NCBI GenBank assembly: GCA_050486105.1
Contig: JBJHCR010000034.1
Coordinates: forward strand, 1 to 32,011
Reading direction: 5' to 3'
DNA from: JAEXNA01 sp050486105
GTDB taxonomy: Bacteria; Vulcanimicrobiota; Xenobia; Xenobiales; JADMJV01
Length of the DNA: 32,011 nt
In this document: positions 23,586-31,968 of the stretch, in pieces
How the letters are laid out: each line of letters opens with the position of its first letter
Numbering within the stretch: the stretch's first letter is position 1
Program-made: the position numbers and the translations under genes
The notes under the pieces: generated by a model
Databases searched by the model: none
What the model saw: the letters and a program-made list of their open reading frames with translations, nothing else
Told to the model about the DNA's origin: nothing

Positions 23586-26500
23586 ATGTCTAGGACTAGG
23601 ACTATCCCTCGGCTTTATCTCATTCAACGACTCAGGGAAGAACTTCTTGGACCTAAGGGTGGCCCTGAGGAAGTTCTCACCGGGGGCACCGACCCTAGGG
23701 AAGAGTACACCACCGGAGTGCTCGACAGTGCTGAGGTTCCCCGGGACGAGCAGCCCGAAGATCTCTTAGAGCCGTTAGAAGGGAGTGAATTAGAGCAACC
23801 GGCCGACACCGCCTTTGACGAGGACGAAGCTCCCGACCCGCTTCTGTTAGCGGCAGAGTTCGCTCCAAGCGTCGATCCCAGAAGGCTTCCTTGCTCCTTA
23901 GGACTCACGTTTTTTATTGAAGCGCAAGACGGAGCGGAAGTAGAGATTTGCGTTTCGGGTGGGCGTTATCGCTCCGAAGGTAAAGGACAAGATAAAGTTT
24001 GGAAACGAAAGTCATGGGCTTGGACTACTGGGCCACTGGGTTTAGAGGATGTTCCAAGGGACTTCGAGGATTCCGAGTCCGGCACCAGGTTAGTTTTGCG
24101 GGTTCGTCGCGATAGTCAAGTACGTTTTCGTGTTTCACTGTATCTCCTAAACTCTGGATCCTGGAACGGCCAGTCCCGTGAGCGAGCCTCTCGCTTTCTC
24201 TACCAGCCACAGATTCGAGTTTTGCTTGGGTCTGGAGCAGAGCTTTTGGGTCTGTCAGACTGGACCACTCTTTCAGAGGACATCGAGGAGCGGCGACTGC
24301 AGCTTCTCTACTTTAAGAGACCCGTGAAGGCCAGGGGCCATATGTGTTCGGCGGTCTGGAAGGAGATCGATCCAGAACAAGAATTAGAGAGCCCTTTCCG
24401 ATGGGTCGATCTCGCACCTGGACTGGAACGCTTTGCTCAGAGCGACCTGCGCACCGAGTTGCTTCCCACCATCCCCGTGGCCATGCCCGACGCTGACTGG
24501 CGTGACCAATGGGGGGCAACACCTTTGCGGGAAGTCCTTGCCCTGTCTGAGCTTCCGCAGGAGGCGATCGGGCAAGCCCTAGCTCCTCTGGTTACAGGTT
24601 ATCGCAATTGGCTAGAGGCCCAAGAGAACGACCTTGTTCAGCTCCCTTCCCACTTCCAANNNNNNNNNNGGCTCGAGAACACTTGCAAATCGGACTCGAA
24701 GCAGCGGGGCGAATTCAAGCCGGAATCGACCTCCTTTCCCAAGATCAGGACGTGTATTTGGCTTTCTGTTTTGCCAATAGGGCCGTGCACGAGCAGGCTA
24801 GTTGGGGACGCGACATTAACCTGGTTTGGAGACCTTTTCAGCTAGCCTTTGTTTTGCTGTGCCTGCCTGGTTTGGCGGACCCTACTTCCGAAGAACGGGA
24901 TATTTGCGATCTCCTGTGGTTCCCCACCGGTGGTGGGAAAACCGAGGCCTATTTGGGTTTGACGGCCTTTATCTTGGGACTTCGGCGTCTTCGTCATCCG
25001 GGTTATGACGGTGTGGGGGTGATCAGCCGATACACGCTGAGGTTGCTGAGCATACAGCAGTTTCGCCGGGCTTTGAAACTGATCACCGCCTGCGAAATGC
25101 TCAGAGTTACTCCCGTGGGTTCCCCGCCTGCCATCGGTTGGCGCCCTCGGGGGTGTGAAGATTCTCGAGACTGGCTTTGGGGTGAACATCGGTTTTCCGC
25201 CGGACTTTGGCTTGGCGGGGCAGTTACCCCCAACCAACTCGAAGGGATACCGTTCCTGAAGTTGCGCGGCGCGTTTGAATTACTCCGAGGAGAATATCAA
25301 GGTCAGAGCGAGCCTGCCCAGATCACAGAATGCCCGGTTTGTGGAGTCTACCTGGCAATTGATAAAGATACCGAGCAAGAAGCAGATGGCTCGATCACTC
25401 TTTTTCTTCGACTCAGTGGAGCGACGGATCAGCCGGAACTTGAAGAGCTGTCCACCAACTTTGTGCAAGTTCTAGACTATAAACTGCGAGTTTTAACGTC
25501 TAGTCTTCATAGTCTTGAGATCACCGTGAGGCCAACTGAAGGGGCTTTGGATCTAGACACTTGGTGGTCCTATTCCCGTAGGCACTTTGGTGAAGAGTGT
25601 CGTGAGCTTTGCGCCCGTGCAAGCCGTCCGGGCTACTTTGTCGAGCGAGTACCGCGAGCCCGTAAGAGTATGGCTGATCAAAAGATAGAGCTCTTCTGTC
25701 CCAACCCTGATTGCCCAACGAGTCGAAATCCGTGGAGAGAGCGTCTGCCCATGACCCCTCAAGGTGAGGTCGGTCCTTACCAACCTGTCCTGGGTGCGGT
25801 CGCCTTGGAGGGTTCGCCGACCACAGCCCGTCAATGCCCAATCCCAGCCGTTATGGTCGATGATCAGATTTATTCTTGGCCGCCATCTCTTTTGGTCTCT
25901 ACGGTGGACAAGTTCGCTCGGATTGCCTTTGAACCCCGGGNNNNNNNNNNCTATCACGCCCTTGAAGGCTTCTACCGTGGAGGCTGTCTCCGGCAGAAAG
26001 GAAGAAACAGGGGCTCCGCCGAGCACCCGACACCTCAGAAGCTTAAAGTTGAAGTGTCTCCCTTCCCTTCGCCTGATCTCATCATTCAGGATGAACTCCA
26101 TCTTATTGATGGGCCCTTAGGGTCCATGGTTGGTTTGTATGAAACAGCCGTCGGCAGCCTTTGTGACGAAACTCATCGGGTGAAATATGTGGCTTCGACC
26201 GCTACCGTGCGGGAGGCCTCAGATCAGGTTCAAGCCCTATTCGCCCGTCGGCTTAGACAGTTTCCTCCACCAAGCCTCGATGCTCACGACTCCTTTTTCG
26301 CCCTCTTAAGACCGGGGCAGACCGTCCAGAAAGACGGTCCGGGCAGGCTTTATCTGGGCTATTCTGCACCGGGTCGTGGCAGTCTGACGCCCCAGGTTCG
26401 GATCTGGGCGGTGCTTCTGCAGGCCGCAGAAGAACTCCGGCAGCTGGGGATCCCGTTGGAACAACTTGATCCTTATTGGACCCCGGTAGGTTATTACACG

Positions 26501-27364
26501 GCAATTCGAAATCTTGCCTCCTCTGGAGGGCTTTGGCGACAAAGTATCCCAATGCGGGTGGAATACCTTGGTGGGGACAAGAAGCGCCATCTCGGGGCCC
26601 CTTTGGAACTTTCCAGTAGGGTCAGCTCCAACAAACTTCCAGGGCTGCTCAATCGCTTATCACAGCCCTATCCCCACGCCGTTGATGGGGTGCTGTCAAC
26701 CTCCATGTTTGGAACCGGGGTAGATGTCAGCCGTCTGAGCCTTATGCTGGTCCACGGCCAACCGAAGACAACTTCTTCGTACATTCAAGCGACCGGTCGA
26801 GTAGGTCGAGAGTCGCCGGGTTTGGTGGTGGTCAACCTTCCGGCCAGCAATCCTCGAGCTCTGGATCACTTCGAGTTTTTCACCGGCTCCCATCATCAAC
26901 TTTACAGGGGGGTCGAACCGGTTACCGTCTTCCCGTATGCTCCAAGAGCTCGAGAGAGAGCGCTGGGTCCACTTTGTGTGGCTCTTCTCCGGCAATTAAG
27001 AAACCTCAACCCAGCCTGGCGAGACCGCTCAACCGGAGCGAGAATGATGGCGACCGCCTGGAAATCTTCTGAGGTTCAGGCCCTGGTTGGGATCTTCGAG
27101 GAGCGCGCTCAGGCCCAGCCCGAGCTACGGCGACCCGAAGAACAGAGCTTGATTCAAGAAGTGCAAGCTGCCATTCAGGCTTGGAAAGAAATTGCGGAGA
27201 GGGACAGCAGCTTGCAACTTGAGGAGTACACCCTGAACAAGAAGCCCGAGTTCCCAGTGGTTCTAGGAACCCCTCAGCATTCTGTAGCCCAACTTCCAGT
27301 CGTCTTTTCGAATGCTCCTCAGAGTCTTAGAGAAGTTGAAGCGACCACCGGATTTCAGATATGA
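23586..27364 (+). CDS. drmA: DrmA-like DISARM helicase (two assembly gaps, frame broken at the first)
   Basis: The frame starts at the ATG at 23586 and runs about 358 residues to the N run at 24660-24669. It resumes in another frame and continues to the stop at 27364, crossing a second N run. The frame change is most simply explained by a wrong gap length, so I treat this as one gene of about 1250 aa. Helicase motifs are LLWFPTGGGKTEAYLGLTAF (Walker A), IIQDELHLIDGPLGSMVGLY (motif II with the DELHLI signature of DrmA), VASTATVREA (motif III), and MFGTGVDVSRLSLMLV with SSYIQATGRVGRESPG (motifs V and VI). Cys pairs at CPVCG and CPNPDCP may bind zinc. DrmA is the core helicase of DISARM, where it helps block incoming phage DNA. 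Its stop overlaps the drmB start. Confidence 0.9.
24660..24669. other. Assembly gap (10 N) inside drmA
   Basis: The exactly ten-base run looks like a placeholder of unknown length. The drmA frame changes across it, so the true missing length is not ten. Confidence 0.95.
25941..25950. other. Second assembly gap (10 N) inside drmA
   Basis: Another ten-base placeholder, just after VDKFARIAFEPR. The frame happens to be kept, but the missing length is unknown. Confidence 0.95.
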
Positions 27365-29079
27365 GCCGCGAGCAAAGCCAACAGATTCGACCCACCCAAT
27401 TTCTCACAAGCTACGGTCCCGGCGCCATTCTAGACACCTTGAATGGACCTCGGCTGATCAAGCGCTTTGCTGATTCTGGAGTGTTTGGCAGTCGACAGGT
27501 CCAGGAATTCGAGATTTTGGAACCGGCCTTGTCACAATTGTTGCCTGAGCGGGGTCGCATTTTTCGTCTGCCCACCAATGCCGACCACGATGAAAGCGAT
27601 GCCAAGGCTATCTATGAAACGCGACCTTTCCCCCGTTGGTCTTTGTGCCCGTGGCACGGTTTACTTTATTTGCGTCGTTTTGAGCAGAAGAGCCTGAAGG
27701 CCTGTCCGGAATGTGAGCCTTTCCCAACCACTTACCAAGCTTGGCAAAGAGCGCGAGAACAGAGTGTAAGTTTCGTAAGCGCCTGCAGAAACGGTCATCT
27801 CGATGACGTTTCCTGGAGCTATCTCATCCATCAACAGGCCCAGAAGGAGGATTGCAAACCGGACACTATACGATGGAAGGGGGCCGGCGGTCCTCTCAAA
27901 GAAGTGGTTTTAGAGTGCCCCAAATGTCAGACCCAAGCCCGACTGAGCGACCTTTACCATCGGGATCACAGTTGTAGAGGGAGGTTTCCAGAAGACAGTG
28001 GGTCCTCTTTTGGGAGTTGTGACCTCAAGGCTCGAATCAGCCAGCGGGCGGCCTCGGACCTCTACTTGCCTGAGGTCAGGACGGCTCTGACCTTGCCCTA
28101 TCTCGATTCTCCGTTGCACGACGCCCTGCGGCACGACACCATTTTCACCTTGCTGGAGCGCGAATTGCGGGCCACTCAAAGCTTGTCCGAGGAGCAATGG
28201 GACGATCTCACCTTGGGCTCGAGAATTCCGGCGGAGTTGAGACAGACAGTTCTTAAGGCTGATCTTGTTAGCCGAAATGAGGCCGCCAAGCAGATCCTAA
28301 TTGAGAGCCAAGCCACCGATGAGAATCAAACTCGGGCCAACGAGTTGAGAGTGCTTCTCCAAGCAAGCCGCGATGGAAACCAGCGCTCTAGACACTTCGA
28401 GCTTGATGTCACAGGGGCCAGAGAGGTAGCTATGGCCAAACACCTCACCCTCAGGATCACCCCCGTCACCAGGCTTAGGATGACGGCTGCTCAAATTGGT
28501 TACCGACGTTTGGGGGGTGAGCTGGTTCAAACCGAGTATCGGGTACGTGGAGAACCTTGGTTTCCTGGGATTGAGCAGTATGGTGAAGGACTTTTTCTTG
28601 AACTTTTGACTACCGCAAGGACCACCGGACCTGTCTGGAGTGCCTGGCAAACCAGGTTTGAAGAGCACGGGGACGTGACCAAGCATCCCTCGATGGTATG
28701 GTGGCATACCTTAAGCCACCGGCTGATTCGAGCCCTGGCAATCCATTCCGGCTATTCGGCAGCCTCCGTCCGGGAGCGTTTGTATTTGAACAAGGATCAG
28801 GGAGGCCTCCTGATCTATGCCGTTCAGCCAGGGGGAGACGGAACTCTTGGGGGTCTTATCGCCCTGGTACCAAAATTCGAGCGCTTACTTCGAGCGTCCC
28901 TTATGAGTCTTGACTGCTGCTCCAACGATCCACTCTGTGGAGAACAAACGATCAGCGCCACTCGCCAAAGTGGAGCATCGTGTTATGCTTGCTGTCTACT
29001 CTCAGAAACGTCCTGCGAAATGCGCAACCTATCCCTGGACCGTTCTTTACTCTTGGAAACACTTGTTCCTGATGGCTAA
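27361..29079 (+). CDS. drmB: DrmB-like DISARM protein (DUF1998)
   Basis: The 572-aa product starts with the DrmB hallmark IRPTQFLTSYGPGAILDTLN. Zinc-type Cys/His clusters follow: CPWHGLLYL with CPECEPF, CRNGHLDD, and CPKCQTQ. The C-terminal DUF1998 domain contains WHTLSHRLIRALAIHSGYSA, YAVQPGGDGTLGGLIALVPK and a Cys set in CSNDPLCGEQT and GASCYACCLLSETSCEM. DrmB works with DrmA in DISARM as a complex that engages foreign DNA. The start overlaps the drmA stop (ATGA), so the two are coupled. No drmC (PLD), methyltransferase, drmD or drmE follows; the next 550 bases hold no recognised gene. The system is therefore either incomplete or a variant whose other parts are the divergent CARF and helicase genes. 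Confidence 0.92.
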   Translation: MSREQSQQIRPTQFLTSYGPGAILDTLNGPRLIKRFADSGVFGSRQVQEFEILEPALSQLLPERGRIFRLPTNADHDESDAKAIYETRPFPRWSLCPWHGLLYLRRFEQKSLKACPECEPFPTTYQAWQRAREQSVSFVSACRNGHLDDVSWSYLIHQQAQKEDCKPDTIRWKGAGGPLKEVVLECPKCQTQARLSDLYHRDHSCRGRFPEDSGSSFGSCDLKARISQRAASDLYLPEVRTALTLPYLDSPLHDALRHDTIFTLLERELRATQSLSEEQWDDLTLGSRIPAELRQTVLKADLVSRNEAAKQILIESQATDENQTRANELRVLLQASRDGNQRSRHFELDVTGAREVAMAKHLTLRITPVTRLRMTAAQIGYRRLGGELVQTEYRVRGEPWFPGIEQYGEGLFLELLTTARTTGPVWSAWQTRFEEHGDVTKHPSMVWWHTLSHRLIRALAIHSGYSAASVRERLYLNKDQGGLLIYAVQPGGDGTLGGLIALVPKFERLLRASLMSLDCCSNDPLCGEQTISATRQSGASCYACCLLSETSCEMRNLSLDRSLLLETLVPDG

Positions 29080-29319
29080 CCTCGAAACTTCCAATTTCGG
29101 CGTGATGCGACTTTTGAGTTGGAGGAGCTTTCCGATCTGAGATTGCCCACTAAGTTTCATAAAAGGTGGAGTTGATAGGGGGGATCTCTTTCCATTTGCC
29201 AGCTGGCAGTAGCCGTGTTCGGGAGTTTCAAAGAACCGAGAGAAAAATGTAAAGGAGAGGTGGTGACAAGTGGGAGCCTCGAGCGGAAGTCTTTTGATTG
29301 AGAACTCATTCCTCGGGGA

Positions 29320-29401
29320 GCGGTGGACACCGGGGATAAGTCAGAGTCTTTTGGCTGGAATTTAGGCAGTTCCGGAGAGACTTATCCCCTGTAACCACCG
29401 C
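29320..29401. repeat. Long imperfect inverted repeat, possible structured RNA
   Basis: The left arm, 29320-29342, pairs with the right arm, 29379-29401. GCGGTGG pairs with CCACCGC and GGGGATAAGTC pairs with GACTTATCCCC, with a five-base internal loop between them, so 18 of 23 positions pair. The 36-base apical part can form a second short stem (CTGGAA with TTCCGG, one wobble pair). No T-tract follows, so it is not a standard terminator. It could be a non-coding RNA, a protein-binding site or the remnant of a mobile element. Confidence 0.6.
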
Positions 29402-29599
29402 ACGACGACGAAATCAGGCCGAGAGAAACTCAGTCACCTTTGAGGTTTGGAGAGAGCTGGCCAGAGGGTCTTTGGAGAGAAATTAAGATGGAGAATCTTG
29501 GCAGTGGGACAAGTCGTGAAAGATTAACCCCTACAAAATACCTCTCAAAGACTAGCGGAGAGAGTGCCGAAAATATCAATGGAAAAGGTCTTGTTTACG

Positions 29600-29628
29600 T
29601 TGCCGGACAGATGTCAAAATGATAAAAT
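29600..29628 (+). promoter_or_regulatory. Candidate sigma70-type promoter of the HNH gene
   Basis: TTGCCG, a 17-base spacer and TAAAAT end five bases before the ATG at 29634. Transcription would begin at or next to the start codon, giving a leaderless message. This agrees with the lack of a ribosome binding site. Confidence 0.4.
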
Positions 29629-29633
29629 AAGGC

Positions 29634-31022
29634 ATGTCTAAACTCGGTGTTTTCCCCTTCCATTGGAGCGTCGACGCGCTGGTTTCTCACGGTGATGAGG
29701 TGGCCTACGAGTTGGCCAAAAACGCCTCGAGTTCCCTAGCTCCAATCAAGATTCTTCTGGGTCGATGTTTGCTGGCGCTAGAAGAACTGGAAGTCCACAA
29801 GAACTTCGGCATGAGTTCGGTCATTCACTTAGCCATGTCTGCCCTGGGTCACTCTCGCAAAGAGGCCCTTACTGCACGCAGGGTAGCCCGGGAGTTGCAG
29901 CGGCTCCCCCTTTTGACGAGAGAGGCCGAGAAGGGTAGAGTTCCCTGGAGTAAACTGCGCGAGGTCGTGAGTGTGGCCACTCCTGAAACCGAAGAACTCT
30001 GGTTGAAACTGTGCCAGGAGTTGCCAACGGGGAAAATCCAGAAGCTGGTGGCCCTCACCCCCAAGGGCGGCATCCCCGGCCAACTCCCTGCAGGGAAGGG
30101 TCCTCACGGTCCGGAGTACCGGTGCCGCTTTTCGCCAGAGTTGGTGGTGCAGATCGAGCGGCTCATGCAACAGCGATCTCAGGTCCAGGGCCGACCCTTA
30201 TCCTTTGCCGAGATGGTAGAGCAATTGGTGATTGAAGCCCTAGCCGGCAAGCCCTATGACGAAGCCGAAGAGAAGATGAAGGTGGAGGCTCAAAGGGAGT
30301 TCGCTGCCGAGCAACTGGCCCAAGAGCCTCTGGTCCGCCAAGCTCAAGACTTGGCCCGCGAGCTTGGTCTGGTCGAAGAGCACACCGAAAACGAAGGCGG
30401 TTGCGGTTGTTCTAACTGCGATTCCCCCGAGTGGTCCCACGCGGGAACTCGGGACCAGGAGGCTAACCTCAAAGAAGAGCTGCTCGAGTTGGCTTTGGGA
30501 GGGCCCATCACCAGCCAAGATCAGGCTGAAGCAGTCGGACCTGGTGAGCAGAACGCTCCCTTCCCACTCCTTTCGCTGCAGAATCGGTCCCAGCAGGAAC
30601 CAACCGACTCCCAAAGCGCGAACCTGTCCCCGTGGGGACCAACCTCCACAAGAAGTTCGAGGGACTTCGGCGTGGCCCACGAGCTCATCAGCCGCTCCAT
30701 CGCCAAGCTCCGCTTCAATCCCAAGAACCGAGTCCCCACCGAAGCCCAACGAAAAGCCGTTTTAAGACGCGACCGCTACTGTTGCAGCACCCCATCGTGC
30801 CCAAGTCGTATGTGGCTTGAATTGCATCACATCCGCTGGTACAGCCGCGGCGGCGAGACCTTGCCCCAGCATCTCTCCCATGCTAATCTTGACACTGGAG
30901 CAATGCTCCTTGCTGGCCATCCTGAGTGTTACCCGCGCAAGCGGTCAGGATGGCCTTTATTTTTCCGCACCGAACTGTCATTATGGAGCCATGTCCAAAT
31001 TCATCAGATTTCGGATCTCTGA
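29634..31022 (+). CDS. HNH endonuclease, apparently frameshifted in the HNH domain
   Basis: The open frame gives 462 aa. Residues 1 to about 230 are helical and resemble the N-terminal domain of DUF222/13E12-type HNH proteins. A low-complexity linker of about 120 residues contains a CGCSNC cluster. The HNH domain starts at about 365: EAQRKAVLRRDRYCCSTPSC and MWLELHHIRWYSRGGETLPQ, with the catalytic His pair in LHHI. After HLSHAN, near 30890, the frame no longer reads as HNH: the expected Asn-Leu-x-x-Leu-Cys-x-x-Cys-His segment is missing. The +1 frame supplies a plausible tail (LSVTRASGQDGLYFSAPN). I infer one or more small indels, so the product is probably inactive. Such HNH proteins are often mobile or multicopy and need not belong to the CRISPR locus. 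Confidence 0.7.
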   Translation: MSKLGVFPFHWSVDALVSHGDEVAYELAKNASSSLAPIKILLGRCLLALEELEVHKNFGMSSVIHLAMSALGHSRKEALTARRVARELQRLPLLTREAEKGRVPWSKLREVVSVATPETEELWLKLCQELPTGKIQKLVALTPKGGIPGQLPAGKGPHGPEYRCRFSPELVVQIERLMQQRSQVQGRPLSFAEMVEQLVIEALAGKPYDEAEEKMKVEAQREFAAEQLAQEPLVRQAQDLARELGLVEEHTENEGGCGCSNCDSPEWSHAGTRDQEANLKEELLELALGGPITSQDQAEAVGPGEQNAPFPLLSLQNRSQQEPTDSQSANLSPWGPTSTRSSRDFGVAHELISRSIAKLRFNPKNRVPTEAQRKAVLRRDRYCCSTPSCPSRMWLELHHIRWYSRGGETLPQHLSHANLDTGAMLLAGHPECYPRKRSGWPLFFRTELSLWSHVQIHQISDL

Positions 31023-31200
31023 AGAGGAACTCGCGGTCATCGAGCAACATCCTGAATTCGATGGTAGTCCGCATGCCCTGGTGCGGCTGCTAGCATTTCG
31101 CGAACTCGGACTACCCGCACCGACCCCGGAACAGGTCGCCGAGACCCGAAGGCGCAGCCTGGCCGAAGCCCGGAAGTATCGTCACCCAAAAAATCCCTAG
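30991..31200 (+). CDS. Small conserved-looking protein, possible DNA-binding
   Basis: 69 aa from ATG, with GGAG two to three bases before it. The sequence MSKFIRFRISEEELAVIEQH followed by a short helix-rich tail resembles small ribbon-helix-helix or CopG-like proteins, but the match is weak. It overlaps the 3' end of the HNH frame and lies in the same frame as the displaced HNH tail. It could therefore be either a genuine separate gene or part of the broken HNH region. The start methionine and basic first strand favour a separate gene. Confidence 0.5.
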   Translation: MSKFIRFRISEEELAVIEQHPEFDGSPHALVRLLAFRELGLPAPTPEQVAETRRRSLAEARKYRHPKNP

Positions 31201-31206
31201 ACCTAA

Positions 31207-31235
31207 TTGCAGGTCGTGACACAATCTGTTAGGAT
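31207..31235 (+). promoter_or_regulatory. Candidate promoter of the 77-aa gene
   Basis: TTGCAG, a 17-base spacer and TAGGAT lie 46 bases upstream of the ATG at 31282. The -10 hexamer is imperfect. Confidence 0.35.
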
Positions 31236-31281
31236 GAAGTAGCTGAGTAACACCGGCAAAACCAAGCAAGGAGCAACGAAA

Positions 31282-31515
31282 ATGAACGAAGCAAACTTCC
31301 GCCTAGCTCTCCTCTCCATCAGGGAGGTGGAGCTGAAGACAGAAAAATTGCAACTGGCCGCTTCAGAGCAGCTTGAGGCAATTAGAAGTCTCTCGTCCGC
31401 TATGGCCCCCGCCTTCGAGGGATTCTCTGCCCACTCTGAAATCCAGGACAAGATTATAGCTCGACTCACTGCGGTCGAGACAGGCCTGTCCGAACTGCAG
31501 AAAAAAGTCTCCTAA
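31282..31515 (+). CDS. Small helical protein of unknown function
   Basis: 77 aa, preceded by AAGGAG at a normal distance, with its own candidate promoter and a GC stem-loop ten bases after the stop. It is therefore likely to be an expressed single gene. The whole sequence is amphipathic helix with heptad-like spacing (EVELKTEKLQLAASEQLEAI, then IIARLTAVETGLSELQKKVS), consistent with a short coiled coil. It has no Cys, no His motif beyond one residue, and no membrane segment. I cannot assign a role. It is the last clear gene before the repeat region. Confidence 0.6.
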   Translation: MNEANFRLALLSIREVELKTEKLQLAASEQLEAIRSLSSAMAPAFEGFSAHSEIQDKIIARLTAVETGLSELQKKVS

Positions 31516-31524
31516 CCTTCCCCT

Positions 31525-31550
31525 GGCCGGGTTGAGTTCGCTCCCCGGCC
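31525..31550 (+). terminator. Terminator-like GC stem-loop after the 77-aa gene
   Basis: GGCCGGG and CCCGGCC form a perfect seven-base stem around a 12-base loop, ten bases after the stop. No T-run follows, so it may be a weak or Rho-assisted terminator. Confidence 0.4.
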
Positions 31551-31617
31551 GATCTCCCTGACCCACGTCTACCGCACTAAGTCTAGATCTGCTGCCTGAG
31601 AGCAGCCTAGCGTTGCT

Positions 31618-31968
31618 ATGGCCCGAATGGAGTTTCCCGTGAAAAAGTTGACCGATAAAGAAATGCTCAGATCTGCACGCAGACGACTTGAGGAACATCT
31701 TTCCCTCAGGCCGGCCACGGCAGAAAAAAGAGCGGAGATCGCTGTTTCCATCCCCTTCAAGCCGAAGGCGTTCCCCCGAAGGGGGTTACGCGGGGCGGTC
31801 TGCAAGGCGAAGCCGCTAACCCCGAAGGGGTTATCAGCCCAGACTCGTCTCCCCCGAGAGCAAAGCGTAGGCGTAGTTTCCATCCCCTTCAAGCCGAAGG
31901 CGTTCCCCCGAAGGGGGCCACAGCGGGGCGGTGTGATCAGCCAAGCACCAATTCCAACATCACTCTAG
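31618..31968 (+). CDS. Doubtful small frame running into the repeat array
   Basis: The frame gives 116 aa from an ATG without a clear ribosome binding site. The first 40 residues (MARMEFPVKKLTDKEMLRSA, then RRRLEEHLSLRPATAEKR) look plausibly coding. The rest is translation of the repeats (SIPFKPKAFPRRG occurs twice). It may be the 5' remnant of a gene broken where the repeats begin, or chance. I would not treat it as a functional protein. Confidence 0.22.
   Translation: MARMEFPVKKLTDKEMLRSARRRLEEHLSLRPATAEKRAEIAVSIPFKPKAFPRRGLRGAVCKAKPLTPKGLSAQTRLPREQSVGVVSIPFKPKAFPRRGPQRGGVISQAPIPTSL

Larger units (their letters stand above)
29080..29633. other. Gene-poor region between drmB and the HNH gene
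   Basis: No convincing coding frame lies in this 554-base stretch; a 60-codon frame at 29440-29622 has no ribosome binding site. The main structure is the long imperfect hairpin at 29320-29401. AGTCTTTTG occurs twice, near 29288 and 29344. A candidate promoter for the HNH gene lies at the right end. Confidence 0.6.

Noticed and set aside
29080..29633. Search for a drmC (PLD) or methyltransferase gene after drmB
   Set aside because: No coding frame of useful length and no HKD or methyltransferase motif on either strand.
29634..31022. HNH gene considered as the nuclease partner of the AAA ATPase, as in PtuA-PtuB
   Set aside because: It lies 12 kb away, resembles multicopy 13E12-type HNH proteins and appears frameshifted in its catalytic segment.
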